NCBI RefSeq assembly: GCF_041956535.1 | Contig: NW_027192222.1 | Coordinates: 62,001 to 126,000, forward strand | Direction of reading: 5' to 3' | DNA: 64,000 nucleotides | Origin: Calcarisporiella thermophila CBS 279.70 | Taxonomy: Eukaryota > Calcarisporiellomycota | Shown here: positions 10,652 to 21,048 of the stretch, piece after piece | Position numbering within the stretch: the stretch's first letter is position 1 | Layout: each line of letters opens with the position of its first letter | Made by a program: the position numbers and the translations under genes | The notes under the pieces: model-generated | Databases searched by the model: none | What the model was told of the DNA's origin: nothing | What the model saw: the letters and a program-made list of their open reading frames with translations, nothing else

Positions 10652-11380
10652 CTAGGTAGTCGTGGGACACCGGTTGAAACCCGCGAAGATATCATCCAAG
10701 ATAGGCTGAGTGGCATCCATACTGTAGAACTCGTTGACTACCGAGGCTTGGGAAGAAGGGGTTACAAAATCCACTCTAACCCACGCCCCTTTCCGGTCGA
10801 AATAAAACGTAACAGGGGTTTCCCCAAACATAGCAACCCACTTGTCACAGAGACCATGCTGCTCCAGCATCGCTTCTCCAGAAAAACTGGCACGCGACTC
10901 CTTCAGAAAAGTCGCAGGAAGCGCTTGAAAGACGGTTGAGGCAGCAGGGATATTGTAGGTAACACAGTCCTGTTTCTCCATGCTGTCTCTCGTGAAAATC
11001 ACGTTGGTGGCATTTCCGTCCTGCCGGTTGAAGTCAAAGGTAGAAATATGGATCCCTCCAGCAGTGGGACCACGCTCTGTTGCGTTGTTGCTTCTCCAGC
11101 CATATTGAGCGGAATCGACTCGAACGGCTTTTCGCTTGGCCGAACTCCAAATGACTCCCGAGGCTAGATGAGACAACCCAAATCCATTGCGGTCCCACTT
11201 ATGCTGTCTGAAATAGGTGACGTACTCCTCGGGTAAGAGGGGGTAGTCTTTTCCCGTGGCAAGGGTGTTAAACACGAATCGCTCTCCTAAGGGGTTAGCC
11301 GAATCGCCGTGGCCGGCAGTATGCGCGACGCTCATAGCTTGGAAAATAAGTAAAGAGGCCAACCATCCCTTGAAAACCAT
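10652..11380 (-). CDS. Secreted protein of unknown family (possible ependymin/LolA-like fold)
   Basis: 242 aa from the ATG at 11380, chosen because it places a signal peptide at the very start (MVFKGWLASLLIFQAMSVAHT, cleavage probably near residue 20). The mature protein has no membrane segment. It has few cysteines, including those in DCVTYNIP, LCDKWVAM and NRCP near the C terminus, and a beta-rich pattern: FDFNRQDGNATN, TPVTFYFDRKGAWVRVDF, EFYSMDATQPILDDIF. The spaced cysteines and the YFDRKGAWVRVDF strand pair recall ependymin-related or LolA-like lipid-binding proteins, but this is weak resemblance only. The frame remains open upstream of the chosen start, without a signal sequence. No introns seen; no informative neighbours. 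Confidence 0.6.
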   Translation of the reverse strand: MVFKGWLASLLIFQAMSVAHTAGHGDSANPLGERFVFNTLATGKDYPLLPEEYVTYFRQHKWDRNGFGLSHLASGVIWSSAKRKAVRVDSAQYGWRSNNATERGPTAGGIHISTFDFNRQDGNATNVIFTRDSMEKQDCVTYNIPAASTVFQALPATFLKESRASFSGEAMLEQHGLCDKWVAMFGETPVTFYFDRKGAWVRVDFVTPSSQASVVNEFYSMDATQPILDDIFAGFNRCPTTT

Positions 11381-12904
11381 GGCTATTAGGCCCACGAATA
11401 AATTGGTTCCAACAGTTGGATGGTTCTTTTGTGCCGGCAAAGGTTTATATATGCTCCATGAGTATACCAAGAATTTTTTTTCTATAGCTTCGGCCAAGAT
11501 TTCATTCCTAATGTTGAATTTTGAATTAACCTTAATGAGCTCGGCCAATCCCCTTTGGGCACGGTGGCCAAGGAACTCCCCTCTTATGGTGCAAGTGGTT
11601 CCTGTGGAGTCTAAATCGAGCTCAATCAAGCTTGTAAGACCAAAATCAAGTAACATCGTCATGAAAAGCTTTGCCTTTTTATTTAACTATGGACCCCTTC
11701 TTGAAAAAGCCCTATGTAGTTAAGGAGCATGAGTGGCTATGCTGTGTAATCGATTTATGCAAATGGTTGCAGGCCTTGTTTTAATAATGGGTACAAAATA
11801 AAGTCAAAAGATAATGTCTGATATTTAAAGAGGGGGGTCTAGCCGCAGCCGTCCTCCTGTTTCGAGAAACCCCAATGAGTGAGAATGACGCTATGTTCCT
11901 TCTAGTAATAGAACGGACTGATTGATTGGGAATCCGAGTGCTTTAAATTCTATGATGAGAAATAATAGCGCTTGCAATTAATATTTTCGATGGGTGTCTC
12001 TGGTCATAATTTCGAAGCCCAAAAGTCTTCTTGTGCCCTCATTCGTTCTACGAATGCCCGTAGCGCAAATGTCAGGTTGGCCCGACCGAGCTAACGGTTA
12101 TATGCTTTCTTTCAGTGTCAGATAATTTTTCTTCTCTCAGAGCTAGCGTGTATTTGGAATGCGTTTCTTTGAAAAACAATCGGCAATTTTGATATTTTCC
12201 TTGGCAAATCCACCACTGTGAAGGCATGGAACTCGCTCTTGGAAATTAAGCGCACATTAAGCTCCAAAGGTGCAGTTTGCTTTACCTAGTGCTAAGGTTC
12301 AAGTTCTCTAGTTGGGTTTCTCACTCAACTATGAGTTATTATAAATGATAAGTAATAAAAGTGGTCAAAATCACGTTAGGTAGAACGGAATTAAGGCAAC
12401 CATGAACCGAAATTAGCCGGTATTATAGGGAGCTGTTAGGGCAATAGGATTCGTTCACATTCGAGGGTGAAGAGACGGCTGCTTGTTCATTATAATGTAT
12501 CCAAGTCGGTTGAAGTAGAGGAGAGAGGTGGTTGTGGGCGAAAGGAGGGGTTCTGGGTGACCTTGTTCGTCTTTGCCCATGCTCGTTCTTTATACGACTA
12601 TCATGAAGATGATGGGCGTAATAAAGCATGGTTTGCAAGTGGCTTGTGCCTAATATGTGGGGAGGGCGAATCAAAACTCTCCTTTTCCATACTTTTTATT
12701 ATGATTCACAGTGCATTATTGTCTTGTTTCATTGATACAAATCCAATATAAAGCTACCGCTTTGTCCCCCTCTTTTCGACATTAAGCTCCTCTCTACCAA
12801 ACTACCATTACTTGCTAGAATTTTATGGCTCTCTTCACTTCCATTAGCCTCTGTCCTAGTCATCCTACTTCTCTTCCTAATCAACACAACCTCAAACAAA
12901 GAAA
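11381..12904. other. 1.5-kb intergenic region
   Basis: Divergent region between the secreted orphan and the dehydrogenase kinase-like gene. Open frames at 12423-12750 on both strands have no recognisable content. The last 150 bp (12760-12900) are pyrimidine-rich, as expected of a 5' UTR/promoter. No tRNA or repeat seen. Confidence 0.4.
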
Positions 12905-14108
12905 ATGGTCACCCCTACAAAAGCTGCGCAGGCCATTCCCCAGATAGCCGACAAGCTCTGGATCAGTCCGGTGACCCGTGTTTCTGTAAGTATTCACCGA
13001 ATTAATGATGGAGCTGGTTACTAGACTCATGCTGAAATCCATTTTCTCGCCTCTCTTTAAGCTCAAGCAAATCTCTGCCGTGGGTCGGAGTGTCCTTGGG
13101 AGTAGCGATCCTTCTCGAGCCCTGTTGAAGCCGGCCCAGTTTCTGCATGATGAACTTCCAGTCCGCCTGTCTCACACTCTGCACCTTCTCCAAGCCAGCC
13201 CACTTGCCCACTCCCCTCTTGTACTTGGGTACCTCTCGCCCCGCCTACAGCAGGACCTTACGGTACTCTCGCAGCTTCAAAAGCCTGACACATGTGAGAG
13301 GGCGCAGATTTTCTCCCAGGCCATTGGCAAGGTTCGTGATCGTCTCAGGGAAAATGTGTTGGCGGTGGGGGGCGGCATCCAGGAACTTGTGCATCAACAA
13401 AAGATCGATCCCCTAAACGCAACCCAAGAAGAGGTGATCTCTCAGTTTTTGGATCGATTCTATGCTCTCTGCCTGGGAGTAGACGTCCTCACCAGCGAGC
13501 ACCTTGCCTTGGCGGAGGGCCGCAATCTTGTCGAGCCTATCCGGGTGGACCAAATTGCAAAGCGTGTTGTGGAAGAAACTTCAGAGTATATTTGCCGCAC
13601 TCGCCAAATCGCCTCCCCTCCCCACATACAGATCATCGCTAAGGAGAGCTGCACCGCCACCCATATTCCTGCCTATCTAAATCGCATCCTCTTCGAGATC
13701 TTGCTGCCAGCGTTCTGTTCGGGCTCGTCGCGGATCACGCTTGTGGTTGCGTCTGGTGAGGAGGATGTCAGTATCCGGGTAAGCGACGAGGGAGGCGGTT
13801 TCCCATTGCGCTCATCGCAGCAACGGTGGAGCTATCTCTCCCCGCCCTCAACCTATGGCGCTTCCTCCTACTCCAATACGCCCTATGCCTCGCAGACCAT
13901 GCCCACCCTGCCCACTCATGGCCTCCCGGTGGCTCGTCTCATTGCTCGCTATTTCGGAGGCGACCTCAATATGGTCTCGATGGAGGGCCATGGGACGGAC
14001 ACCTATTTTGCACTGCACCGCAACGACAACTTTTTGGAAAACATTCCAATCGTCATGTCTACGGAAGCCAGCCGGAGCGAAAACATCTTTCCTTTGCAAA
14101 TGCGCTGA
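12905..14108 (+). CDS. Mitochondrial pyruvate/branched-chain dehydrogenase kinase-like protein, N-box altered
   Basis: Exons 12905-12985 and 13062-14108 give 375 aa. Family landmarks in order: SPVTRVSLKQISAVG (the KQLLDFG-like start), FLHDELPVRLSH, the four-helix domain, then the GHKL ATPase domain with G1 SDEGGGFPL (D269) and G2 HGLPVARLIARYFGGDL, ending SMEGHGTDTYFALHR. These kinases sit in the mitochondrial matrix and phosphorylate E1 of 2-oxoacid dehydrogenases. The oddity is the N-box: family members read FE-x-x-K-N-A, with Asn coordinating Mg-ATP, while here residues 238-244 are FEILLPA, so the Lys is Leu and the Asn is Pro243. The conserved Glu (E239) remains. The rest of the ATP lid is present, so this may be a pseudokinase or a non-canonical enzyme. 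The signal comes straight from a continuous frame, not a splice choice. Confidence 0.88.
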
Positions 14109-14426
14109 ACGCTTGAGGAATATGTTTTTTTTATTTGGATGAGTGTTACTTTCCATTCACCCCGTAATTCTCTTTCCTAAAGTGTAAATAAAATGAATAA
14201 TGGCTATTGCACAATTTGGAATAAGTAGGATCACGTTGGATGAAAATAAGAGGCATTTTATTATCATATTGTATCTATACAAAGAGGCAGTATATAAAAG
14301 TAAAAGAAAATTAAACTTTGACAATTCTTTTTTAAAAAAAAGAAACCAAATCACTTTGATCCTGGTTCGAGAAGGGGTAGAAAGGGGGGAGGAATGAAGG
14401 GATGAACGAGAAATAGGCTCATTTTT
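14109..14426. other. Short convergent intergenic region
   Basis: 318 bp between the stops of the kinase-like gene and SF3B2. AT-rich with polyadenylation-like AATAAA at about 14186-14192. Nothing else seen. Confidence 0.5.
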
Positions 14427-16571
14427 TTAGAACTTGAATTTGTACTTGGAGGATTGCGAGGACTCCGTCTTCTTGCGCTTCTTGGCAACCTTGCTCGCAT
14501 GTTCGGCAACCATATCGCTGAAATCTTCCCGCTGCTGTTCCGGCTGAGCTTGAACCTGCTGTTCATATTTAGCTTGGAGGGTGGATTCGTCCATGGCAGC
14601 AAGCTCCTCGGGAGTCAAGCTAGCTTCGACCCCCGTTCCAACCTTGCGCTTCGTGCCCTTGCTGCCACCGGCTTGGGTCCCCGGCAATTCGTAAACGTGT
14701 TGCGAGCCCATGAAGCCTGTCACGGGGGCCTGCTTCTGTTCGAGCACTTGGTAGAGCTGTCTCGGCTGGTGATCTTCCGCCTCCATTCTTCGTGACTCCT
14801 TCCGCAGCTCAATGAAATCGGGCGTCTCCAGACCAGAAGGAACACTGGCCAAACCACTTGGCGTCACCAGGCCGTCCTTAAGGTCCTCTGCATGGCCGGC
14901 CTCACCCTCGGCCTCCTCACCCTCGGCCTTCTCTTCCTCCTCTTCCTCCTCCTCTTCCTCCTCTTCCTCTTCTTCGGACTCTAGCTCTCCCCATAGCACT
15001 TTTTCTACCGGTGCCGTCATCTCCGAAGGAACCTCCTGTGGCATAATGCCAAACACATCGCCGTAGAGCGGACGATTGTACTCATCCACAGGTGGGCGAC
15101 CCCATCCTCCCGGGTGATAACCCCAACGGGCTCTGGTTAAATATTAAAAAAATAGAATATCAACCTGCTTTAGCTGGGGTTATAAAGAGTGGAAGCAAAA
15201 TCTAGAGCACTTACCCATCCGGTATAGGGGCGTTTAGCCCAGGAATCCGTAGTGTAGGATAACTAGGAGGAGGCCCGTAGCTCTGCATTGCACTCAGCCA
15301 GGGGGGAGGAGCAAGTGGAGGAATATTAAGGGCCTCACGCAACTCTTCTGATAGTTGTCCTGGTTTCAAATCCTTATACTTGGATTCATATTCCTTCATC
15401 TCATAATACCTAAAAAGCAAAGGGAAAATGAAGAGAACTATGAGCATGAATGCGGACAAACATGAGTAAAAATGCTTCTACTCACATATCGCCATGAGTA
15501 GTCATCTTAGGCTTTCGTTGGAATCGGAAGAAGGCATCATGAAGTTTCTGATAATCTACACCAATCTTGCCCATTTTGGGTTGCACGCGCTCACGCATTT
15601 TTTGCTTCAGCTTCATCTTATCCTCCTTTTCTTTCACGGCTTCTCGCATCTCCATGATACCCGTTGCACGAATAAAGTCTAAAGGAAACACAGCAGGGTT
15701 AGTGATCACCGTGTCTAAAACGGAACTTAGCATTCTGTAGTTACCGGGTAGTTGGAACGGCGGCTTCTCAATACCCCGCTTATTCTGCAAGTACTTTCGC
15801 TTTTGGCTCCAGTGTCGTGGCACAGGTACTGTATTTCGATAGGATTTCATGCTCACAAGTAGTTTTGGATCGGAGGCTGTCACATCTACCCATTCCACTA
15901 TCTCTGGCTTTTTCACTAGCTGCTTCAACTCGGCGACGGTCAGGCGATTGAGCTTACGAAGTTTGGTTTTCGAAACCTTTTTCTGCCCCTTTCCTTCATC
16001 TTCTGAATCTTCATCCGACTCATTGGCTTTATTGCCGGCATTAGAAGGCTTTTCAGCATCCGACTTCTCGCCTGGTGCATCGGTTTTAGAAGCATTGGTT
16101 TCCTAAAAAAAAAGGTACTCTTGAAAAATTGAATCGAGCCAACCATAAATATTATGAATAATTTACCTCGGGCTTACTCTTATCGATCTGGAAAGCTGCA
16201 AATACATTAGCAAACTCATTAAGAATTGACCGATCTATCGACGGATCTAGTTCCAATTGTTGAGGGACATACTCAATTTCCACTCTCACATCGTCGTCGT
16301 CCTCCTCCTACATAAATCATAGAGCGTGTAAACAAGGTTAGGGAGGATGAAAATAAAGATGATCGACGCTGAGACTGACCTTTTGCTCCCTGATCGGCGT
16401 TTCTTTCTTGTGATTAGCAGTGTCATTCTTTTTACGGCTCCTTTTCTTCATCCGCCGTCGTTGATTTCGCGTCATCTCTTTGCTGATCTCCTTTCCATTG
16501 CCATTAATAACGGGATCACTTGTCAATGGGGAATCGGCTACGTCTGCTACTGATTGTGTTGTAGGAGACAT
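14427..16571 (-). CDS. SF3B2: Splicing factor 3B subunit 2 (SAP145/Cus1)
   Basis: Exons 16380-16571, 16167-16307, 15745-16102, 15486-15678, 15215-15409 and 14427-15132 give 594 aa; every joint is GT-AG and in phase. SF3B2 is a U2 snRNP SF3b component that binds near the branch site. Landmarks: VRVEIEYVP; LNRLTVAELKQLVKKPEIVEW with TASDPKLLV (DUF382); VPVPRHWSQKRKYLQNKRGIEKPPFQLPDFIRATGI; PKMGKIGVDYQKLHDAFFR; the PSP domain (LKPGQLSEELREAL, PPPWLSAMQSYGPPPSYP, GLNAPIPDG); GYHPGGWGRPPVDE; RPLYGDVFG. A long Glu tract near residues 390-410 precedes GLETPDFIELRK. The C terminus, EDFSDMVAEHASKVAKKRKK, matches the family end. Intermediate in length between yeast Cus1 and animal SF3B2. Starts head-to-head with CSM1. 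Confidence 0.96.
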
Positions 16572-16756
16572 TATCTTGAGGGGATGAGAGAGATTTTGGC
16601 CCAAGTGATCCAACTACTGTTTTTCAAATCGAATATTAGCATACATTGGTTGCTGCGCCCCCTGAGGTTTGACATCATCAATTTTGATCTTACACTTTTT
16701 CGCGTTTTTTTGTGGTGTTCATTATTGTTATCGCGTTCCATTAATTTGAAGTCTAG

Positions 16757-18457
16757 ATGCCGCCGCGACGCACTACCTCTAGAAAGGAAGAAACTCCCTT
16801 ACGTAAGGTATGTGCCTGCCTTTTAACTTGATGTTTTCGTGAATTTAATCATTCCGTCGCGATCTCTTTCAGTCGGCTCGCCGGAAAAAGGATGAAGAGG
16901 AAGAGCTGTTGGAGGAGCCAGAACAGCCTAGACGTAGCAGACGCTCAACTCGTTTAAGGGGTGGAGAAAGCGAGGATGAACTAACAGGTAAGAAGTCTCA
17001 CTCTTCGGCTATCTACTTTTATTGATATACTCTTCCTTTAGCCATTACCCCTGTGCCCAAACGCCGTAGAGCCACCAAAACCGCAGAGGAACAGCCCAAT
17101 GGCCGCCGCACGACGTGGAACACGTCCTCAAAGAAGGATTCAAGTCCTCTGCCGGCAGATGGATACGAACAACCAGAGCAAGAAGAGCAAGAATTAGAGC
17201 CGGAAACCAATGCTAGGAAAAAGAAGTCTTCTGTTGTAATTAATTCGCCTCCTACTTTTCATACTTCCAAGTCTCGCGAGTTAAATAGCCTGAATGAAGA
17301 AGAGGAAGATGCGAGCGATCCATGGACCAGGGATGGAAAACGTGGTAAAAGCATGCCGATAATTTCTCGCAAGTCGTCCCGAACAGCGCGATCAGCAAGG
17401 GAGACGAGCCTGGAAAGGACCGAAATTAAAAATTTGACGGAGGAGGTAGAGCACTGGAGAAAACAATATGATATTGTATGTACCTATCACGACCTTTCTT
17501 TTTGCCAACTGAATAATATAACTCTATATCTAGTTGAAAGAGACAATGGAGGCCATGGAAAAGAAATACGAGAGCCTTAAGGAACTGCGCACCACCGAAG
17601 CCGAACGAAACTTCGAGGAGTATAGGAAGAATGCAGAAAAGAGATTTAATGGTAATTCCCTGTTACTGCCGATTATGTATTGAGAGTAATGAGTGACGCG
17701 ACCTTTTTTTATTTTTTAGCTGCTGACGAGGTGATTGCCCAGCTGAGACGCGAGAAGGAACAGATGGAGAAAGAGTTACAAAAGTTGCAGCACGCTGCAG
17801 TCCCCTCTGGTCGAATGGACAAAAAACGAATGCAGAATGCACATACACAGACCCCTGAACTGCAAGATCAATCCCTCTCCTCCCACCGTGAAGAAATTTC
17901 CAAGCCTTCTGAGCAGGAGAAATCGGCAAAAGAAGAGATAGAATCCCTGAAAGAGCAAAGTAAGTCTTACCCATTCATCTTTATGTTTGGATTGCATTGA
18001 CTCATTCATTGCTGATTCTACGACAGTTAAACTTCTTAAATGCGAACGGGATGCCGAAATTAAGAACACCCGTCAGCTAACTGCTAAACTCCAGAAGCAA
18101 AGTTATGCCACCACCATCTCCGCAAACTCCTCGAATTCAAAAGCAAAGCTGGATCTCTACCAAGAATTGACTGGACTTCTCGTGAAAGATGTGAAAAGTC
18201 TCGATGAAGGCATCATCTTTGACTGTCTACAGCTTGGGAGAGACAAAGAGCCATTGCATTTCAAGCTCATCCAGCCAACCTCTGAAGACTTGGTTTACCA
18301 TCCTTTCCTTGACCAACGCGAGCCAGGCGCACCAGAGTTGTTGCGTATCCTCCCAGATTATTTGACCGAAGAAATTGAATTTAGTAAAGAGCATGCTGAC
18401 CGATTCTTTTGGCGATTACTTAATTTTATGCAGAAACCTACAGAACAAACCAAGTAA
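16757..18457 (+). CDS. CSM1: Monopolin subunit Csm1/Pcs1-like kinetochore protein
   Basis: Exons 16757-16807, 16873-16987, 17042-17475, 17534-17651, 17720-17959 and 18027-18457 give 462 aa. The N-terminal half is basic, disordered and rich in SR/RR (MPPRRTTSRK, RRSRRSTRLRGG). The middle is coiled coil (EVEHWRKQYDILKETMEAM..., AQLRREKEQMEKELQKLQ). The C-terminal globular domain carries the family signature: LDLYQELTGLLVKDV, FDCLQLGRDKEPLHFKL, DLVYHPFLD, LLRILPDYLTEEIEF. In yeasts this protein forms V-shaped dimers that cross-link kinetochore or rDNA chromatin and interacts with Lrs4/Mde4. Its 5' end is 185 bp from the SF3B2 start. The microtubule or rDNA role here is inferred from the family. 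Confidence 0.88.
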
Positions 18458-19010
18458 TATAACCCGCGCTCTAATCTTTCCTATGACCCCCCTCGCCTCC
18501 CTCTCTCTTCCCTATCACCTTGTATGTTTTTAATATAGCTCTTTTTTGAATTTTCTTTTTCTGGCTGTGTCTTTTGTGTTCTCTGTTTTTTACCGATAGC
18601 TTTTTTATTTGTAAGGATTTCTCTACTAATATAAATTATACTCTCTCCTCGAATTTCATAACTGGCTTTGGTTATGTGGGCCGGGCAGGATCTACCGTTT
18701 TCCCAGCCAAGATTAGACAATGCCTGATTCCAACCGACGCTGCTAGAGCGGAATTGCAAACTAAATCTGCAGAGTCGCGTTCCATGAAGCCCAAAAAGTA
18801 AGTCGTACAATGCAATGGCTTGAATTATTAAAACGCGTTACATCTCTCTTTTCTTTTCGCGTCCTTTGCTTCGGCAGAAGTTGATTGCAGTCGCCATCAA
18901 CGGCATCAGTTTTCCCTCACCTCAATTATACCCTTCTCTCTAACTCATTTCCATTACCTGCCACCCACCCATCTTATATATCCCTCCGAATTTTCAAAGT
19001 CCCTACTACC
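18458..19010. promoter_or_regulatory. CSM1 3' flank and cyclin promoter
   Basis: 553 bp. The first 150 bp are pyrimidine-rich terminator-like sequence after the CSM1 stop. The 100 bp before the cyclin ATG are CT-rich. MluI-cell-cycle-box-like ACGCGT occurs at about 18833-18838, a plausible but unproven cell-cycle element. Confidence 0.35.
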
Positions 19011-20695
19011 ATGACTACGCTTCATATGAAATCGACTCGTCTAAAATGCATGCCCACAGACGAAAATTGTCGTTCCCTATACCCTGCTGTCTGTTCTAAG
19101 GCCCCCAAAACTTCTAGCCTGCATAATAAGAGTGCGGTTACCAAAATTAACACACAAATTCAGGCTGACACTAGGTCCGTGCTAGCGGATGTTGGCAATA
19201 GAAAGGTATTAAGTGAATTGCGCTTGAATAAGAGAGTAAAAAAAAAATCAAATATACTAAAGTTTATTTTTAGCTAAGAACTGCTCGGCACATGGCACCC
19301 ACGGTTAGTAGCCAGCTAAAAGCAAGCACGCGAACGGTCAAGGAATCCACGGGCAATAGAGAGGCAAAGCAGAGCCAGTTTAATAATAAAGAAAAGTTAG
19401 CTTGCTCAGGTGTTGATGCTAGCTCAACGGGCATTAAAACAGCTACCAGTAAGACACAAGCTAAGAAAAAAAGAGACATGCCCCCTGAAAGGGAAGAGGC
19501 GAAGGGGAAGAAATCGGCTGGAGTGAATAGAAGAGTAGAAATGCAAGCTGTAAAGAAGGTCAAGGCGCAAGACGACATGATGGATGTGGAGCAAGATTTG
19601 GCCCAAACACACGGTAATATTGAATCAGTGCCTCTCGAAGTCGCGCTGCCGCAGGACACACAGTGTTCAGACGAGATGGTGATAGAGATAAATCTAGACA
19701 AGCTCAACGTAGAAGATAAAGTGAATACTGCAATTGTCAACGAGAAGGTTGCGGATCCGATCATGGTCGAAGAATATGCTGAAGAAATATTTGAATACAT
19801 GCGAGAGTTAGAGGTAGCTTAAATGTCGATGATTTTATCGCTAGCACTGGCCACTAATCTATGTCTATATTTTCTCTACTATCAGACTAAATTCAAGCCT
19901 GACCCCAAATATATGTCGCGCCAAACAGAAATATCCTGGCAAATGCGGCGGACGATGGTGAGCTGGCTAGTGGAACTCCATGCCTATCTCCGAATGTATC
20001 CTGAGACACTTCACCTATGTGTGCACCTAATCGATCGCTTCCTTAGTATTAAAGTGGTTGCAAAACAGAAGCTGCAGTTAGTTGGGCTTGTGGCACTGTA
20101 TATCGCATCCAAGATCGAGGAGCCCAGGTATCCAAGCATTAGCGAGGTGAGTCTCAATATTTCAGACGAATGGAAACTGTACCACAGGTTGCTAAAATCT
20201 GCCGTTTTTTTATCCTATTAATTCTAGCTGGGATTTTATTGCAACTACGCCTATACTGAGGACGAGTTCCTTAAGGCTGAGCGATATCTGCTTAACCAGC
20301 TTAATTTCACTGGTCTCAACTGGCCGGGCCCGTACAGTTTTCTCCGACGCCTCTCAGGTGTCGACGGCTTTCATACAACGGTGCGCACGATCGCGAAATA
20401 TTTGCTTGAAGTTGCGCTATTACAAGAGGAATTTCTGCACCTCCCGCCATCCCATATCACTGCAGCAAGCTATAAGCTTGCACTAGCTAGTATGGGAATG
20501 AAGTGGACGCCCGCTCATGAAGAGCACGGAGGCTATAGTGGAGAGGAAGTACAAGGGGTGGTTGATTTATTCACCCGGTGTTTACGGAAAAAGGATAAGC
20601 AGAAGGAGACGGCTACCGTTTTTGAAAAATACTCTGACGACCACTACGAGCAAGTATCCTTGTTGGTTGCAGACTATATAAAGAATTCGTTATAG
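19011..20695 (+). CDS. B-type (G2/M) cyclin
   Basis: Exons 19011-19205, 19274-19813, 19886-20146 and 20228-20695 give 487 aa. A classical destruction box RSVLADVGN sits at residues 55-63. A long Lys/Glu-rich linker follows. The cyclin box begins EEIFEYMRELE, then MSRQTEISWQMRRTMVSWLVELHAYLRMYPETLHLCVHLIDRFLS, KLQLVGLVALYIASKIEEP. The second fold includes AERYLLNQLNF, YSFLRRLSG and RTIAKYLLEVALL. This layout matches S. pombe Cdc13 and S. cerevisiae Clb proteins: a Cdk1 activator degraded through APC/C. Intron 3 splits the CRS-like segment YPSISE / LGFYCNYAYTEDE in phase. Convergent with MSS1. Confidence 0.93.
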
Positions 20696-21048
20696 TATAT
20701 ATCCGTGCAATTTTTATTTCCTTTTTATTTCTGTTTTCCTGTGACCTTTTTATCACTCTATTTTGTTGCTGTGTAAATGATTTATATATTTGTATTTTTT
20801 ATTTCATTTACTCCTCTGAAATTTCTTGATTTAGGCACCCTAACAGCCATTTTCCTCAGAGACGAGGTTATCGACTCTTCCTCCCCTCATCAAGTGCCGA
20901 AATTTTCATTCCACTCACTCTTTCAATATGCTTCCATCTTCGTGAAATAAATTTGAGGATCATGTATACGATACACTTCCCTTCTTCGTCCCCCCCCCCC
21001 AAAAAAAAATAAAAATAAAAATAAAAATACAGTGATTGTCTATTCAAG
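20696..21048. other. Convergent intergenic with C-tract and (AAAAT)n microsatellite
   Basis: 353 bp between the cyclin and MSS1 stops. A run of ten C followed by an A-run and AAAAT repeats lies at about 20991-21029. Otherwise T-rich 3' UTR sequence. Confidence 0.6.

Noticed and set aside
11256-11723. Open frame of 155 codons opposite the secreted orphan
   Set aside because: Runs antisense to the coding frame and has no signal or domain; the minus-strand frame has a signal peptide and protein-like composition.
12423-12760. Overlapping frames on both strands upstream of the kinase-like gene
   Set aside because: No recognisable content and they overlap each other; likely chance.
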